DNA of 64,000 nt from Saprospiraceae bacterium (GTDB lineage Bacteria; Bacteroidota; Bacteroidia; Chitinophagales; Saprospiraceae). Where the stretch lies: NCBI GenBank assembly GCA_021299835.1, contig JAJTER010000024.1, positions 1 to 64,000 of the forward strand, in the 5' to 3' direction. A program made the position numbers and the translations under genes. Positions 28,383 through 38,783 of this stretch are shown here, piece after piece. Below the pieces are notes generated by a model that had not been told where the DNA came from, searched no databases, and saw nothing but the letters and a program-made list of their open reading frames with translations. Every line of letters begins with the position of its first letter. The stretch's first letter is position 1.

Positions 28383-30224
28383 ATGCCATTTGATATTAAT
28401 ATGATTGAAGCCTGGTATGCTGCATTACCACAACGCATTGCTGACGCAAGAAAAGTACTTGGAAGACCACTAAATCTTACCGAAAAAATACTTTATGCCC
28501 ATCTTCATAATGCTTCACCTTTAAAAGGTTATCAAAAAGGTAAAGATTATGTATTTTTTGCTCCTGACCGCGTGGCCATGCAAGATGCCACCGCACAAAT
28601 GGCTCTCCTACAATTTATGACTTGTGGAATGCCCAATACTGCGGTTCCGACCACTGTTCATTGTGATCATTTGATTCAGGCCGAGGTTGGTTCTGCTGAA
28701 GATTTAAGCACGGCGCTACGCGAAAATGATGAGGTTTACCAATTTTTAGCGGACGTTTCTATTAAATATGGTATAGGTTTCTGGAAACCAGGCGCGGGTA
28801 TTATTCACCAGATTGTTCTTGAAAACTATGCTTTTCCAGGTGGAATGATGATTGGTACTGACTCTCATACGCCAAATGCAGGTGGATTAGGTATGGTGGC
28901 CATCGGAGTTGGTGGAGCTGACGCTGTGGACGTTATGGTGGGCATGCCCTGGGAATTAAAAATGCCAAAAGTTATTGGTGTTAAACTAACAGGTAAACTA
29001 AACGGCTGGACCTCTCCAAAAGATGTTATTTTAAAGGTAGCGGGCATTCTTACCGTTAAAGGTGGAACAGGTGCTATTGTTGAATATTTTGGACCCGGTG
29101 CGGAATCTCTTTCTTGTACAGGAAAAGGTACCATTTGTAATATGGGAGCTGAAATTGGCGCTACTACGTCAACTTTCGGTTATGATGACTCAATGAGCAG
29201 ATATCTTAAGGCTACCGGAAGAACCGATATTGCCGCTTTAGCTGATAAGGTTGCCGAACATTTAACCGGTGACGAAGCTTGTTACGCAAATCCTGCGGAC
29301 TATTTCGACCAGGTTATAGAGATTGATTTAAATACGCTGGAACCACATATTAACGGTCCTTATACGCCCGATTTGGCCTGGCCAATTTCTCAGTTTGCTC
29401 AAGCAGTAAGAGATAATGGTTATCCAGCAAAATTAGAAGTTGGCTTAATCGGCTCTTGTACCAATTCTTCTTACGAAGATTTAGACAGAGCTGCCTCCGT
29501 GGCAAGACAGGCAGGTGAAAAAAATATTAAAGCGAAAGCAGAATTTACCATAACGCCTGGTTCTGAACTTATCAGATACACGGTAAATCGCGATGGTCAG
29601 CTGGCCGATTTTGAAAAAATTGGTGGTGTGGTTATGGCTAATGCTTGTGGACCATGTATCGGACAATGGGCAAGACACACAGACGATCCAACGAGAGCCA
29701 ATTCTATCATTACCTCATTTAATCGTAATTTTTCTAAACGAAATGATGGTAATCCTCAAACAAGAGCCTTCGTTGCTTCTCCTGAAATTGTTACCGCACT
29801 AACCATAGCCGGTGATTTGACTTTCAATCCGTTAACAGATACTTTGTTGAATGAAGATGGTGTGGCTGTTAAATTAGATCCACCAAGTGGCGATGAATTA
29901 CCAACAAATGGTTTCGCCGTTGAAGATGCTGGTTATGTCGCTCCCGCTGCTAACGGCAATGAGGTAACTATTTCTGTAAGCCCTGCATCAGAAAGATTAC
30001 AACTTTTATCTCCTTTCACCCCTATTCAGGCCGAACACCTGAAGGGTATGCGTATCCTGATTAAAGCAAAGGGAAAATGTACCACAGATCATATTTCTAT
30101 GGCAGGACCCTGGTTAACTTATCGCGGACATTTACAGAATATTGCTAAAAATACGTTCATTAGTGCCATTAACGCCTTTAATGGTGAAACAAATAAGGTG
30201 ATAAACTTTATTAAAAATGAGTGA
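28383..30224 (+). CDS. acn: Aconitate hydratase, domains 1-3 and start of domain 4 (upstream piece of broken acn)
   Basis: 613 residues of mitochondrial-type aconitase, the TCA enzyme interconverting citrate and isocitrate. Active-site features are intact: DSHTPNAGG at about 160, the first cluster Cys in GSCTNSS (C359), and the CxxC in NACGPCIG (C422, C425). The swivel domain starts normally ([31 protein letters not shown]). Family members then read on through roughly 25 residues to VVIGDENYGEG. Here that stretch is missing and the frame stops at 30224. The remaining domain continues in the next frame from 30217. As read, the enzyme would be truncated before the substrate-binding GSSREH segment. 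Confidence 0.9.
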   Translation: MPFDINMIEAWYAALPQRIADARKVLGRPLNLTEKILYAHLHNASPLKGYQKGKDYVFFAPDRVAMQDATAQMALLQFMTCGMPNTAVPTTVHCDHLIQAEVGSAEDLSTALRENDEVYQFLADVSIKYGIGFWKPGAGIIHQIVLENYAFPGGMMIGTDSHTPNAGGLGMVAIGVGGADAVDVMVGMPWELKMPKVIGVKLTGKLNGWTSPKDVILKVAGILTVKGGTGAIVEYFGPGAESLSCTGKGTICNMGAEIGATTSTFGYDDSMSRYLKATGRTDIAALADKVAEHLTGDEACYANPADYFDQVIEIDLNTLEPHINGPYTPDLAWPISQFAQAVRDNGYPAKLEVGLIGSCTNSSYEDLDRAASVARQAGEKNIKAKAEFTITPGSELIRYTVNRDGQLADFEKIGGVVMANACGPCIGQWARHTDDPTRANSIITSFNRNFSKRNDGNPQTRAFVASPEIVTALTIAGDLTFNPLTDTLLNEDGVAVKLDPPSGDELPTNGFAVEDAGYVAPAANGNEVTISVSPASERLQLLSPFTPIQAEHLKGMRILIKAKGKCTTDHISMAGPWLTYRGHLQNIAKNTFISAINAFNGETNKVINFIKNE

Positions 30225-30588
30225 GGAAAATTATGGTGAGGGTTCTTCCAGGGAACATGCAGCCATGCAGCCAAGATTTCTTGGCGTGAGGGCCGTGATT
30301 GTTAAATCATTCGCCAGGATTCATGAAACCAATTTGAAAAAACAAGGTATGCTCGGCTTAACTTTCGCAGATGCCGCCGATTATGAAAAAATCCGTCAGG
30401 ATGATTTAATTAATATCGAGGGTTTCGATACCATGACGCCTGGAACTCCGCTGACTTTAGTACTTCATCATTCCGACGGCAGCAGAGATTCTTTCAATGT
30501 AAATCATACTTACAATCAACAACAAATCGAATGGGTGCAAGCAGGTTCGGCCTTAAATAAAATAAGGACGACCTTACTTTCTGCCTAA
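30217..30588 (+). CDS. acn: Aconitate hydratase, C-terminal swivel domain (downstream piece of broken acn)
   Basis: 123 residues reading [20 protein letters not shown], the aconitase segment with the substrate-binding Ser-Arg pair, through [20 protein letters not shown] to [19 protein letters not shown]. The match is in frame +1 relative to the upstream piece, with an 8-bp overlap. The ATG lies right at the join and is probably fortuitous. The segment expected before it (GxVPDxARxYK...VVIGD in relatives) is not encoded in any frame here. This points to a deletion that is not a multiple of three rather than a simple one-base error. Confidence 0.85.
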   Translation: MSEENYGEGSSREHAAMQPRFLGVRAVIVKSFARIHETNLKKQGMLGLTFADAADYEKIRQDDLINIEGFDTMTPGTPLTLVLHHSDGSRDSFNVNHTYNQQQIEWVQAGSALNKIRTTLLSA

Positions 30589-30611
30589 ATAGATTGTTAA
30601 ATAAATGTATG

Positions 30612-30652
30612 GGGAAATCATCCGTTTTTCGAGTGATTTCCCTCTTTTTTTT
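30612..30652 (+). terminator. Intrinsic terminator after acn
   Basis: Arms GGGAAATCA (30612-30620) and TGATTTCCC (30634-30642) with a 13-nt loop, followed by TCTTTTTTTT. Placed 24 bp past the aconitase stop. Confidence 0.85.
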
Positions 30653-30653
30653 G

Positions 30654-31016
30654 TCAGGGAATCACCTCTATAGCATAAGAAACCTTCGGGGGTGCATCAT
30701 AAAGAAAACATTGAATACAATCATTTTGCGTTAGGGAAATGATTTTAAATTGAAATGTCTTACCCATTTCCAGATTCACTTTACAAATATTTTCCACCTT
30801 AAAAACATTATCATACTTCTGCACACTTGCTGACATTTCGTCCATCCAACCGTCCTCACCGTATTTTTCTGCATTTTTAATCTGTACAACCGTTGAGGCA
30901 CAAGTTACCCTAATAACTTCCCCTTTTAAAATAGATTCGTCCAGCAAATCGTTTTTTTCACAGCCAAAGAAGAGCTGAGGAACGATAAATAAAAAAAATA
31001 ATAATCCCTTTTTCAT
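30654..31016 (-). CDS. Small lipoprotein of unknown function
   Basis: 120 residues with a lipoprotein signal (hydrophobic MKKGLLFFLFIVPQLFFG, then Cys at residue 19: GCEKND). The mature part has three further Cys (TCASTV, ICKVN, DCIQCF), perhaps disulphide-bonded, and beta-rich segments. No family recognised. It is monocistronic, facing the aconitase terminator on one side and divergent from the helicase gene on the other. Envelope location is inferred from the lipobox. Confidence 0.65.
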   Translation of the reverse strand: MKKGLLFFLFIVPQLFFGCEKNDLLDESILKGEVIRVTCASTVVQIKNAEKYGEDGWMDEMSASVQKYDNVFKVENICKVNLEMGKTFQFKIISLTQNDCIQCFLYDAPPKVSYAIEVIP

Positions 31017-31111
31017 CTTAAATCTTTTGTTAAAAACGAAAAAACTGTAAATAAAATTGTAAATAGCAATGCAATAGAATAGGTCAACTTACTATAAAAA
31101 TTTTATAAAAT

Positions 31112-34100
31112 ATGGCATTTACTATAATTTCTGCAGGTGCTGGAAGTGGAAAAACATACAGGCTTACTCAGGAAATGGTTAAAAAGTTAAATGAGGGCTA
31201 TCCAGCCGCTGGCATCATTGCTACCACTTTTACTCAAAAAGCTGCGTCCGAGTTACAAAGTAGAGTAAGAATAGCTTTACTAAAGATAGGATTGAGACAA
31301 GAAGCTGAAGCGTTAACCAATGCATTGATTGGAACCGTTCATAGTCTGGGAATCAAATTATTACAACGCTTTGCCTTTGAAGCAGGCGTATCTCCCATTG
31401 TAAATATTATCACCGAAGGAGAACCGCAATATTATTTCAATCTGGCTATGACCTCTATTTTGACCCCGGAAAAGGTAGAAAAAATGGAGGAGTTGAGCAG
31501 AAGACTTACCATTATTAAAGATGAAAATAATGGTACGGACTGGCGAAATATCGTAAAAAATTTAACCGATATTGCGAGGTCTAATAATTTTTCAGCAGCC
31601 GTGTTAAGGGAATCAGCAAAAGAGTCCATTACTACTCAACTGAATCTCCTCGAACCACCTGAGATGGACGCCGAAGCGTTTGATAGCCTTCTCTTAGACC
31701 AAATAAAAGATACCTTAAATAAAGTTAGCGAAACCGGTGATGTAACCAAGGTTACTTCAACCAGTCTTGACAAGATTAAAAAAGTAAAGCAACTTCTTGA
31801 AAACAACATCTATCCACCATGGGAAGATTGGGCCAGGCTATCTAAATTAGATGCCGGAGTAAAAAGTAAGGAAGCAATAAAAGAAATGACCGAATTTGCA
31901 GCAAGTCATATTCGACATCCACGATTCCATGCTGATATTTCTGCATTTATACATGAGATATTTGAGCTCGCTATCGAAGCTATGCAAGAGTATAGTCATT
32001 TCAAAACGCAAAGAGGTCTCATTGATTACACAGATATGGAAGTTAAAGTGGACGAATTACTCGACAATCCTACCGTTTGTGACATATTGAGATCGGAAAT
32101 CAGTATTTTAATGGTCGATGAGTTTCAAGATACCAGCCCCATTCAATTATCTATTTTTCTTAAACTTTCTCAAATAGCTAAACATACTATTTGGGTGGGA
32201 GATCCAAAACAAAGTATCTACGGATTTCGAGGGGCGGAACCCTCTCTGATGAAAGCCATTATTGATAAAAACGGAGGGGTAAAACCGGAAGATGTTCAAG
32301 GTAATTCTTACCGGTCCAGGCAAGATCTGGTGCATTGTGTTAATGCCCTTTTCGTTCGTGGATTTAGCGATATGCCCTCCTCCCAAGTGGAACTTCAACC
32401 CATTCGTACCAGGGAAAGTGAATCTGATTTGTTTGGTCCGGCACTAAATATTTGGGAATTAAATAAAAATGAAGATGGAAAGAAACAAAAATTTAATAAA
32501 GATAATGTATCCAACGCTTTAGCTCATTCCTTGCAATCTTTGTTACAAAAGGGCATCTATATAAAAGATGATCAAAGTGGCGAAATGAGAAGAGCTCAAG
32601 CGGGTGATGTTGCTATTCTTTGTAAAACAAACAACCTTTGTTTAGGCGTGGCAGCCTCCCTAAAAATGGCCGGGCTAAATGCCTCTGTTTCACAACCAGG
32701 CATTTTTGACACCGTCGAAGGTATTCTTATTCTCGCCTGTCTGAAATATGTTCAAAGTAAAGATGAAATCGCCCTCACAGAAATTTTATTGTACGGCGAA
32801 AAAATGAGTCTTGAGGCACTTTTACAAGCTAAGGCCGACAGGCAACGCCAAAAAGCAAACGACAGTGATCTGAAATTACCTGAATGGGGCATGGATTACC
32901 CTCTCACGAGGAAACTGATAGCGTTGAGAAAAAATAGAAAATATCTTTCCGTTTTTGAAATATTAGACGAGATTATATCCTCTCTTGATATAAAAAGATT
33001 GATTGTTGAATGGGGAAATCCTGATCAGCGTTTAGATAATATTGACCAAATCAGATCCATAGCCCTTAAATATGAGGAAAGTTGCAAGAGTCTTCATATT
33101 GCTACCTCATTGAGCGGATTTATTTTCTGGTGCCAAAGAAAAATGGAAACCAATACAGATCTTCAGGGGGCAGGGGAAGGCCCCGATTCCGTTAGAGTGC
33201 TCACCTACCATAGAAGCAAAGGACTTGAATGGCCTATTGTAATTCTTCTGGATCTAGATAAAGAAGTTAACACCAAAATCAATAATCTGACCATTGTTCC
33301 CAAAAATAATACGATAGATTTATCAAATATTCTGGGAAACCGATGGGTGCGTTTATGGATAAATCCCTACGGTAAAAACAATAAAAAAACAGTACTCTGG
33401 GATAATATTGAAAAATCTCCAGAATGGGATTACCAGAATAAACAAGATCTTGCCGAAGAAATTAGAATATTTTATGTAGGATTTACCCGAGCAAGAGATT
33501 ATCTGATTTTGCCCCATGCCGATAAAGATCTATCCGTTATCAATAGAATCTGGAATAAAGACCTGGAAGAATTGAATCTCCTCGATCTTAATAGTGAAAC
33601 GATTTCAATACCCTGGAAAAATGAAAATCTAACCTTTAACAGATTCCCTATGCGTTTTATAGACCAGACGCCCGAGGTGGTTAGAGAATATGCTTCCTTT
33701 CTTTATACAGAAGCAGCGAAAGGAGAGGTTGACCATATTACTAAACTTATTCAATATGAAGATTTATCAGGAATAAAGGAGATAACAACTACTTTTAATA
33801 TTATTGAAAAGGTATCTATTTGGGAAGATTTAAACACAGAAAATTGGTCGCAGGAAGAAAAAGAGCATTTTAAAATGGCTATGGCAGCCTTTATAAATGC
33901 ATGGCATCCCGAGGAAGAAAGCTATAGAATAAAAATTTTGTCAGAAGATTTATTAAAAGAATTTTCACTGACTAACCTTTTACCAGCTACTTTTTTTATA
34001 GAGGTAAGTGATCGCTTAACTTCTTTAGTAGAACCTCTTTTCTTCGATTTTATAGATAAAAATCACCTAATTACATCCTATATTGCACAAAGGGAATATA

Positions 34101-34357
34101 ATTTTGACATTCCTATGGTCATAGAATCAGAACAAGAGAATATTTTTTTCACCCTGATTAATAATTTAGACAGTAAATCAGTTGAAGAGCTTTTGGAAGA
34201 CCACAAAAATAAGCTTGCCTTTGAAAATGAATTAATTAAGCGAAACAAAGGTTCAGAGAATATTCAAAATTGGGTGCTGTTAGTCTCAAAAGGAATCCTT
34301 GTAAAAATAGATTGGACTCTAAAAGATTCTTTAGAGGAAATTATAAATAACTTGTAA
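31112..34357 (+). CDS. UvrD/RecB-type DNA helicase, nuclease domain not evident
   Basis: 1081-residue superfamily-1A helicase. Walker A GAGSGKT at residues 9-15, motif Ia TFTQKAASELQSRV, motif II MVDEFQDTSP (about 330), motif III VWVGDPKQSIYGFRG-like (IWVGDPKQSIYGFRGAEP), motif V VRVLTYHRSKGLEWPIV, and motif VI IFYVGFTRARDYL. The layout matches RecB/AddA-like exonuclease subunits, but the C-terminus lacks a visible PD-(D/E)xK signature and instead ends in a divergent region (REYNFDIPMV; NWVLLVSKGILVKI) like that of nuclease-less relatives. No addB/recC is adjacent. Repair or replication-restart helicase is likely. The DinB-like gene begins 2 bp after its stop. Confidence 0.85.
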   Translation: MAFTIISAGAGSGKTYRLTQEMVKKLNEGYPAAGIIATTFTQKAASELQSRVRIALLKIGLRQEAEALTNALIGTVHSLGIKLLQRFAFEAGVSPIVNIITEGEPQYYFNLAMTSILTPEKVEKMEELSRRLTIIKDENNGTDWRNIVKNLTDIARSNNFSAAVLRESAKESITTQLNLLEPPEMDAEAFDSLLLDQIKDTLNKVSETGDVTKVTSTSLDKIKKVKQLLENNIYPPWEDWARLSKLDAGVKSKEAIKEMTEFAASHIRHPRFHADISAFIHEIFELAIEAMQEYSHFKTQRGLIDYTDMEVKVDELLDNPTVCDILRSEISILMVDEFQDTSPIQLSIFLKLSQIAKHTIWVGDPKQSIYGFRGAEPSLMKAIIDKNGGVKPEDVQGNSYRSRQDLVHCVNALFVRGFSDMPSSQVELQPIRTRESESDLFGPALNIWELNKNEDGKKQKFNKDNVSNALAHSLQSLLQKGIYIKDDQSGEMRRAQAGDVAILCKTNNLCLGVAASLKMAGLNASVSQPGIFDTVEGILILACLKYVQSKDEIALTEILLYGEKMSLEALLQAKADRQRQKANDSDLKLPEWGMDYPLTRKLIALRKNRKYLSVFEILDEIISSLDIKRLIVEWGNPDQRLDNIDQIRSIALKYEESCKSLHIATSLSGFIFWCQRKMETNTDLQGAGEGPDSVRVLTYHRSKGLEWPIVILLDLDKEVNTKINNLTIVPKNNTIDLSNILGNRWVRLWINPYGKNNKKTVLWDNIEKSPEWDYQNKQDLAEEIRIFYVGFTRARDYLILPHADKDLSVINRIWNKDLEELNLLDLNSETISIPWKNENLTFNRFPMRFIDQTPEVVREYASFLYTEAAKGEVDHITKLIQYEDLSGIKEITTTFNIIEKVSIWEDLNTENWSQEEKEHFKMAMAAFINAWHPEEESYRIKILSEDLLKEFSLTNLLPATFFIEVSDRLTSLVEPLFFDFIDKNHLITSYIAQREYNFDIPMVIESEQENIFFTLINNLDSKSVEELLEDHKNKLAFENELIKRNKGSENIQNWVLLVSKGILVKIDWTLKDSLEEIINNL

Positions 34358-34359
34358 TC

Positions 34360-34875
34360 ATGAAAAAAAATATTAGCCTCCTTTTATGCCTCTCTTTCTT
34401 TTTGTCAGTCATGAACGGGCAAATCCCTTTTCTCCAGGACCATATCAATAAATGGACAAATGGATTAAAATATACAGAGGATGTTATGAAAATGCTGCCA
34501 GATTCACTCTGGAATTATAAACCAATAAAAGAAGAAATGTCCTTTCGGGAACAAGTTTTACATATTACTCAAAATATGTATTGGTTAAGCAGTACTTACC
34601 TGAATGGTGAAAGTTTAGGATTAAAAATAAAAGATGAAGGCCAATCTATTCAGGACATTAAGTCCCAATACCTGGAAATAGGAAAATATACCTTAAAAGT
34701 GCTTAAGAATTTAGAGGAAAATGAACTTTCTGAAAGAGTAAATTTTTTTGCAGGAAATCTCACCCGCTGGCAGATATTTGAATTGATGCACGATCATCAT
34801 ACGCATCATAGAGGACAAATTATCGTTTATCTAAGGCTTAACGGATTAAAACCACCTAAGTACGTCGGATGGTAG
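34360..34875 (+). CDS. Exported DinB-superfamily protein
   Basis: 171 residues with a signal peptide (MKKNISLLLCLSFFLSVMNG, then Q). The rest is a DinB-type four-helix bundle with the metal-binding His set: HITQNMYWLSS in the second helix and HDHHTHHRGQIIVYLRLNG near the end, the latter a classic DinB motif. DinB-like proteins are putative metal- or thiol-dependent enzymes; the exported ones have no known role. It follows the helicase gene by 2 bp and is likely cotranscribed, though a periplasmic protein would not act with a DNA helicase directly. Confidence 0.8.
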   Translation: MKKNISLLLCLSFFLSVMNGQIPFLQDHINKWTNGLKYTEDVMKMLPDSLWNYKPIKEEMSFREQVLHITQNMYWLSSTYLNGESLGLKIKDEGQSIQDIKSQYLEIGKYTLKVLKNLEENELSERVNFFAGNLTRWQIFELMHDHHTHHRGQIIVYLRLNGLKPPKYVGW

Positions 34876-34960
34876 TATTGCTATCCCGAATTTTATAGTG
34901 CTTTTGTCGATAAAAAATACCAAATCTTCTAATTATCATAGGGAGGTATTAAAACCACTA

Positions 34961-34968
34961 TATCTTTG
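34961..34968 (+). promoter_or_regulatory. Promoter -7 box deciding the start of the LolA-like gene
   Basis: TATCTTTG, a full TAnnTTTG match. A TTG inside it (34966) opens the reading frame, but transcription would start about 34974. The first usable codon is therefore the ATG at 34987. Confidence 0.6.
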
Positions 34969-34986
34969 AAAAAAAATAAATCCAAA

Positions 34987-35703
34987 ATGATGAAAACAAC
35001 ATTTTTTTCTATCCTAACCATGGTTTGCATTCTATTTACCAATGTGACTGGAAGTGCTCAAACTGCTGATGAAATTATTAATAAGTATCTCCAGGCATTA
35101 GGTGGTCAGGAAAAATTAAAAACCATTCAAACGGTTGTTATGGAAGGAAGTCTTTCCGTTCAAGGCTTTGAATTACCCATTAAGTTATCCTCCGTGCACA
35201 ACAAAGGAGTACGTCAAGACTTCAGTTTAAACGGCATGAATGGATATTCCATTATAACTCCTACCGCAGGCTGGAATTTTAATCCATTCCAGGGGCAGAC
35301 AAAACCTGAACCTATTACAGCGGATGACATTAATGAAGGCATTAACCAATTGGATATTCAAAGTCCCTTTGTTGATTATGCAGCGAAAGGACATGCCATT
35401 GAATTGTTGGAAAAAGAAGATATTGAAGGTACAGAATGCCATAAAATCAGATTTACCTATAAAAATGGGAAAGAGGAATTCTGCTTTTTTGATCCATCCA
35501 CCTTTTATATGGTCAGACAAAAAAGTAAAACCAAGGCAAACGGTCAGGAAATAGAATTGATAAGTGACCTGTCAGGCTATTCTCCCAATGACCAGGGATA
35601 TGTATTTCCGATGACTATTGGCAGTGCTATGGGTACCATTACCATGAAATCTGTCAAAGTAAACACAACGGTTGCTGAAACATTATTCACTATAGATAAA
35701 TAA
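34987..35703 (+). CDS. Exported LolA-like/outer-membrane lipoprotein-sorting-like protein
   Basis: 238 residues from the ATG at 34987 (MMKTTFFSILTMVCILFTNV signal, cleavage near GSAQ). The mature start TADEIINKYLQALGGQEKLK is typical of Bacteroidota proteins with a LolA/LolB-like half-barrel. The body is eleven or so beta strands with EDIEGTECHKIRFTYKNGKEE-like turns (quoted in part). The family binds acyl or lipid groups; an exact role is unknown. The frame could begin at a TTG at 34966, rejected because it lies in the promoter box. Its TAA overlaps the next ATG by one base (TAATG), so the pair is translationally coupled to the BNR protein. Confidence 0.75.
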   Translation: MMKTTFFSILTMVCILFTNVTGSAQTADEIINKYLQALGGQEKLKTIQTVVMEGSLSVQGFELPIKLSSVHNKGVRQDFSLNGMNGYSIITPTAGWNFNPFQGQTKPEPITADDINEGINQLDIQSPFVDYAAKGHAIELLEKEDIEGTECHKIRFTYKNGKEEFCFFDPSTFYMVRQKSKTKANGQEIELISDLSGYSPNDQGYVFPMTIGSAMGTITMKSVKVNTTVAETLFTIDK

Positions 35704-38700
35704 TGATGAATTTCAAGAAATTTATTGGCTTATACCTCCTGATAGGAGGTTTAAGTTTCCCTTCTTTTGCCCAAAATACAACGATTAATGCCAGTACTTT
35801 TGGCGTATTGGAAGCCAGGCAATTAGGTCCGGGAACCATGAGTGGCAGAATTTCCGCCATTGAAGGCGTTGTGTCTGATCCAAAAATCCTTTATGTTGGT
35901 ACAGCCGGTGGAGGTATCTGGAAATCCATAAATGCAGGCGCCTCTTTCAAACCTATTTTTGATAAATACTGTCAGAGCATTGGTGCCTTAGCGATTGACC
36001 CCACCAATGCAAAAATTATTTATGCGGGAACAGGTGAGAGTAACATGCGAAACTCTGTGTCCATTGGTGATGGTCTTTACAAAACGACCGATAGTGGGGA
36101 AAACTGGAAGAAAATAGGTCTTGACAGTACTGAACATATTTCAAAAATTGCCATTGATCCCAAAAATCCTTCTACTTTATATGTAGCCGTGCCAGGTGCC
36201 CTGTGGTCTGATAGCCCTCACCGGGGATTATATAAATCTGAGGATGGAGGAAAAACATGGTCTAAAATTTTATATATCAGTGAAAAAACGGGTGTTGCAG
36301 ACCTGCTGCTCGATCCCCGTGACGCCTCTGTCATTTATGCAACTACCTGGGAATTCAGAAGAACTGCCTTTAGTTTTTCGAGTGGTGGCAATGGAAGTGG
36401 TCTGTATAAAAGTACAGATGCCGGGAAAACCTGGAAAGAAATTACCAAAGGTCTTCCTCAAAAACCATTTGGAAGAATCGCCATGGCTTTAGCTCCTTCT
36501 GCGCCTGAAAATTTACTGGCTATTGTAGAAAGTGAAAATACCGGCCTATATATTAGTAGTGATAATGGCGAAAGCTGGAAACCTCAGAGTGCTTCCTTAA
36601 ATGTTGTGAGCAGGCCTTTTTATTTCAGCACACTGGTGGTTGACCCCAAAGACGCGAAAAGGGTTTACCGTCCAGCTTACAGTTTTAGTTATAGCAGTGA
36701 TGGTGGCTATTCATTTACCGATGCCAGTAGCGAAGGCGGTTGGGTACATAGTGATCATCACGCGCTTTGGATTAACCCCAATAATACCGCTCAAATGTAT
36801 CTTGGAACCGACGGTGGGGTTTATTTGAGTCAGGACAGAGGAGTTACCTGGATTTTTTTAAGCAACCTTCCCGTAGGTCAATTTTATCATGTCGCCGTTG
36901 ATAATGAAACTCCCTATCGAATTTATGGCGGATTACAAGATAATGGTAGTTGGGTCGCTCCTTCTGCTGTGCCAGGTGGTATAAGTAATGGCGATTGGAA
37001 AAGTATATTTGGAGGAGATGGATTCTGGACTGTACCCGATCCTTTACATCCCGATTATGCTTATGCGGAAGCGCAAGGAGGTACTATGGCCAGAGTCCAT
37101 TTAAAAACCTTTAAAACGCTTGACATAAAACCTCAGGCAGGCAAGGGCGATGGTAAGTTGCGATGGAATTGGAATACGCCCATCGTTACTGGTGCTGCAA
37201 ATAAGGGTAATCTTTATACTGGTGCTCAATATTTGTTCAAAAGTACAGACCAGGGCAGAAATTGGGAAAGAATTTCTCCCGATTTGACTACAAATGATCC
37301 AAAAAAGCAGGAACAAGAAAAAAGTGGTGGCATTAGTGCCGATGTGACCAGTGCTGAAAACCACACGACTATCTTCGCTATAGCAGAAAGTCCATTAGAC
37401 GAAAAAATCATTTGGGTCGGTACCGATGATGGTAATTTACAGGTGACCACCGATGGAGGTAAAACCTGGACAAATACCAGTGCCAACGTGGCAAAAACAG
37501 GTATACCTGCCCAGGCTTGGGTCAGCAGTGTGGAACCGGGCAGATTTGATAAAAACACAATTTATGCCACTTTTGACCACCATACTTATGGAGATCATAA
37601 AACCTATGTAGCAAAATCAACCGACTTGGGCAAAACTTGGATTTCTTTAAAAAGTAATGAATTTACAGGTTTTGCTCATAAGATAAAAGAAGATCTGGTG
37701 CGTCCCGATTTACTTTTCCTTGGCACAGAAATGGGATTTTTCATCAGTTTTGATGGGGGAAAACAATGGAACAGGATGAAAAATAATCTTCCCTGGTATG
37801 CCTTAGTCCGGGATATTGCCATTCATCCTAAAACAAACGACCTCATTCTTGGTACGCACGGCAGAGGAATTATTGTTATAGATGATATAAGTCCTATGAG
37901 ATCTTTGACGGAGAAAGAAGCGATGCAAGCCGCCATTTTTCTGCCTACCCCTCCCCTTGCCATTTCAGATGGTGAATTTTCAGCAGGAAGCTTTCCCGCA
38001 ACGGGCGGATGGGTAGCACCTAATGCTCCAGGAATAAAACCTATAATTTATTATCTTAAAGATAGACCGAGTACGGGTGAATTTTCCATTGATATTTTGG
38101 ATGAACAAGGGAAGCTGGTACAAAAACTAAGTAATCCTTCCAAAAGAAAAGGATTAAACAAGGTGTTTTGGAATTTGCGAATGGAACCCCCCAAAACGGC
38201 CAAAGGAAGTAAGGTAGATTTTGCCACTTTTACTGCACCCGCTGTTTTACCAGGCAATTATACGGTTAGGATGACCAAAGGTACTGAGGTAATTACGCAA
38301 AATATTCAGCTGGTTCACGATGAATCCAATCCCTCCTTCAGTTTGGAAGATAGAAAAGCAAGGCATGCCTTGAGTATGCAATTATACGAAATGCATAAGA
38401 ATTTAGCCTCTTTGGTAGATGAGTTGATTGCTGAGGAGGAACTCTTAACTAAATTAAGTGCGGAAGTTAAAAAACCTGCTTACAAGGAAACCCTTTCTCA
38501 GTCGGCCAAATCACTTTATACATTGAGAGAAACATTGGTACCTGTCGAAATGAAAAGTATGTTTGCCGACATCAGAAGGCTTCGGGAGGATATCAGTGAA
38601 GTTTATGTCGCCGTTTGTAGCAATGACTCGAAACCGAGTAATTTACAGGAAACGAGGGCAAAAGACCTGAATGAAGAAATTAAGAAGGCAAATGAAACCC

Positions 38701-38759
38701 TTACCTCGTTGAAAAACAAATATGTACCCGTTTTGAATAAGATAGGGCCAAAACCATAA
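35703..38759 (+). CDS. Large exported BNR/sortilin-like beta-propeller protein
   Basis: 1018 residues with a signal peptide (ends near SFPSFAQ). The first 750 residues are two seven- to ten-bladed propellers with many Asp-box repeats: GGGIWKSINAGAS, GLYKTTDSGENWKKI, GLYKSEDGGKTWSKI, GLYKSTDAGKTWKEI, LQVTTDGGKTWTN, VAKSTDLGKTWIS. The C-terminal part is a beta domain followed by a helical region (EMHKNLASLVDELIAEEELL). This matches the Bacteroidota family annotated as glycosyl hydrolase or VPS10/sortilin-like. No sialidase catalytic RIP motif or acid triad was identified, so enzyme activity is doubtful. Coupled to the LolA-like gene upstream; a strong terminator follows. Confidence 0.85.
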   Translation: MMNFKKFIGLYLLIGGLSFPSFAQNTTINASTFGVLEARQLGPGTMSGRISAIEGVVSDPKILYVGTAGGGIWKSINAGASFKPIFDKYCQSIGALAIDPTNAKIIYAGTGESNMRNSVSIGDGLYKTTDSGENWKKIGLDSTEHISKIAIDPKNPSTLYVAVPGALWSDSPHRGLYKSEDGGKTWSKILYISEKTGVADLLLDPRDASVIYATTWEFRRTAFSFSSGGNGSGLYKSTDAGKTWKEITKGLPQKPFGRIAMALAPSAPENLLAIVESENTGLYISSDNGESWKPQSASLNVVSRPFYFSTLVVDPKDAKRVYRPAYSFSYSSDGGYSFTDASSEGGWVHSDHHALWINPNNTAQMYLGTDGGVYLSQDRGVTWIFLSNLPVGQFYHVAVDNETPYRIYGGLQDNGSWVAPSAVPGGISNGDWKSIFGGDGFWTVPDPLHPDYAYAEAQGGTMARVHLKTFKTLDIKPQAGKGDGKLRWNWNTPIVTGAANKGNLYTGAQYLFKSTDQGRNWERISPDLTTNDPKKQEQEKSGGISADVTSAENHTTIFAIAESPLDEKIIWVGTDDGNLQVTTDGGKTWTNTSANVAKTGIPAQAWVSSVEPGRFDKNTIYATFDHHTYGDHKTYVAKSTDLGKTWISLKSNEFTGFAHKIKEDLVRPDLLFLGTEMGFFISFDGGKQWNRMKNNLPWYALVRDIAIHPKTNDLILGTHGRGIIVIDDISPMRSLTEKEAMQAAIFLPTPPLAISDGEFSAGSFPATGGWVAPNAPGIKPIIYYLKDRPSTGEFSIDILDEQGKLVQKLSNPSKRKGLNKVFWNLRMEPPKTAKGSKVDFATFTAPAVLPGNYTVRMTKGTEVITQNIQLVHDESNPSFSLEDRKARHALSMQLYEMHKNLASLVDELIAEEELLTKLSAEVKKPAYKETLSQSAKSLYTLRETLVPVEMKSMFADIRRLREDISEVYVAVCSNDSKPSNLQETRAKDLNEEIKKANETLTSLKNKYVPVLNKIGPKP

Positions 38760-38783
38760 TAGTTAAAATAAATAATTTTGATC

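Noticed and set aside
30200-30240. Programmed frameshift or ribosome bypass in acn
   Set aside because: About 25 family residues are absent rather than out of frame; bypassing needs extra, not missing, sequence.
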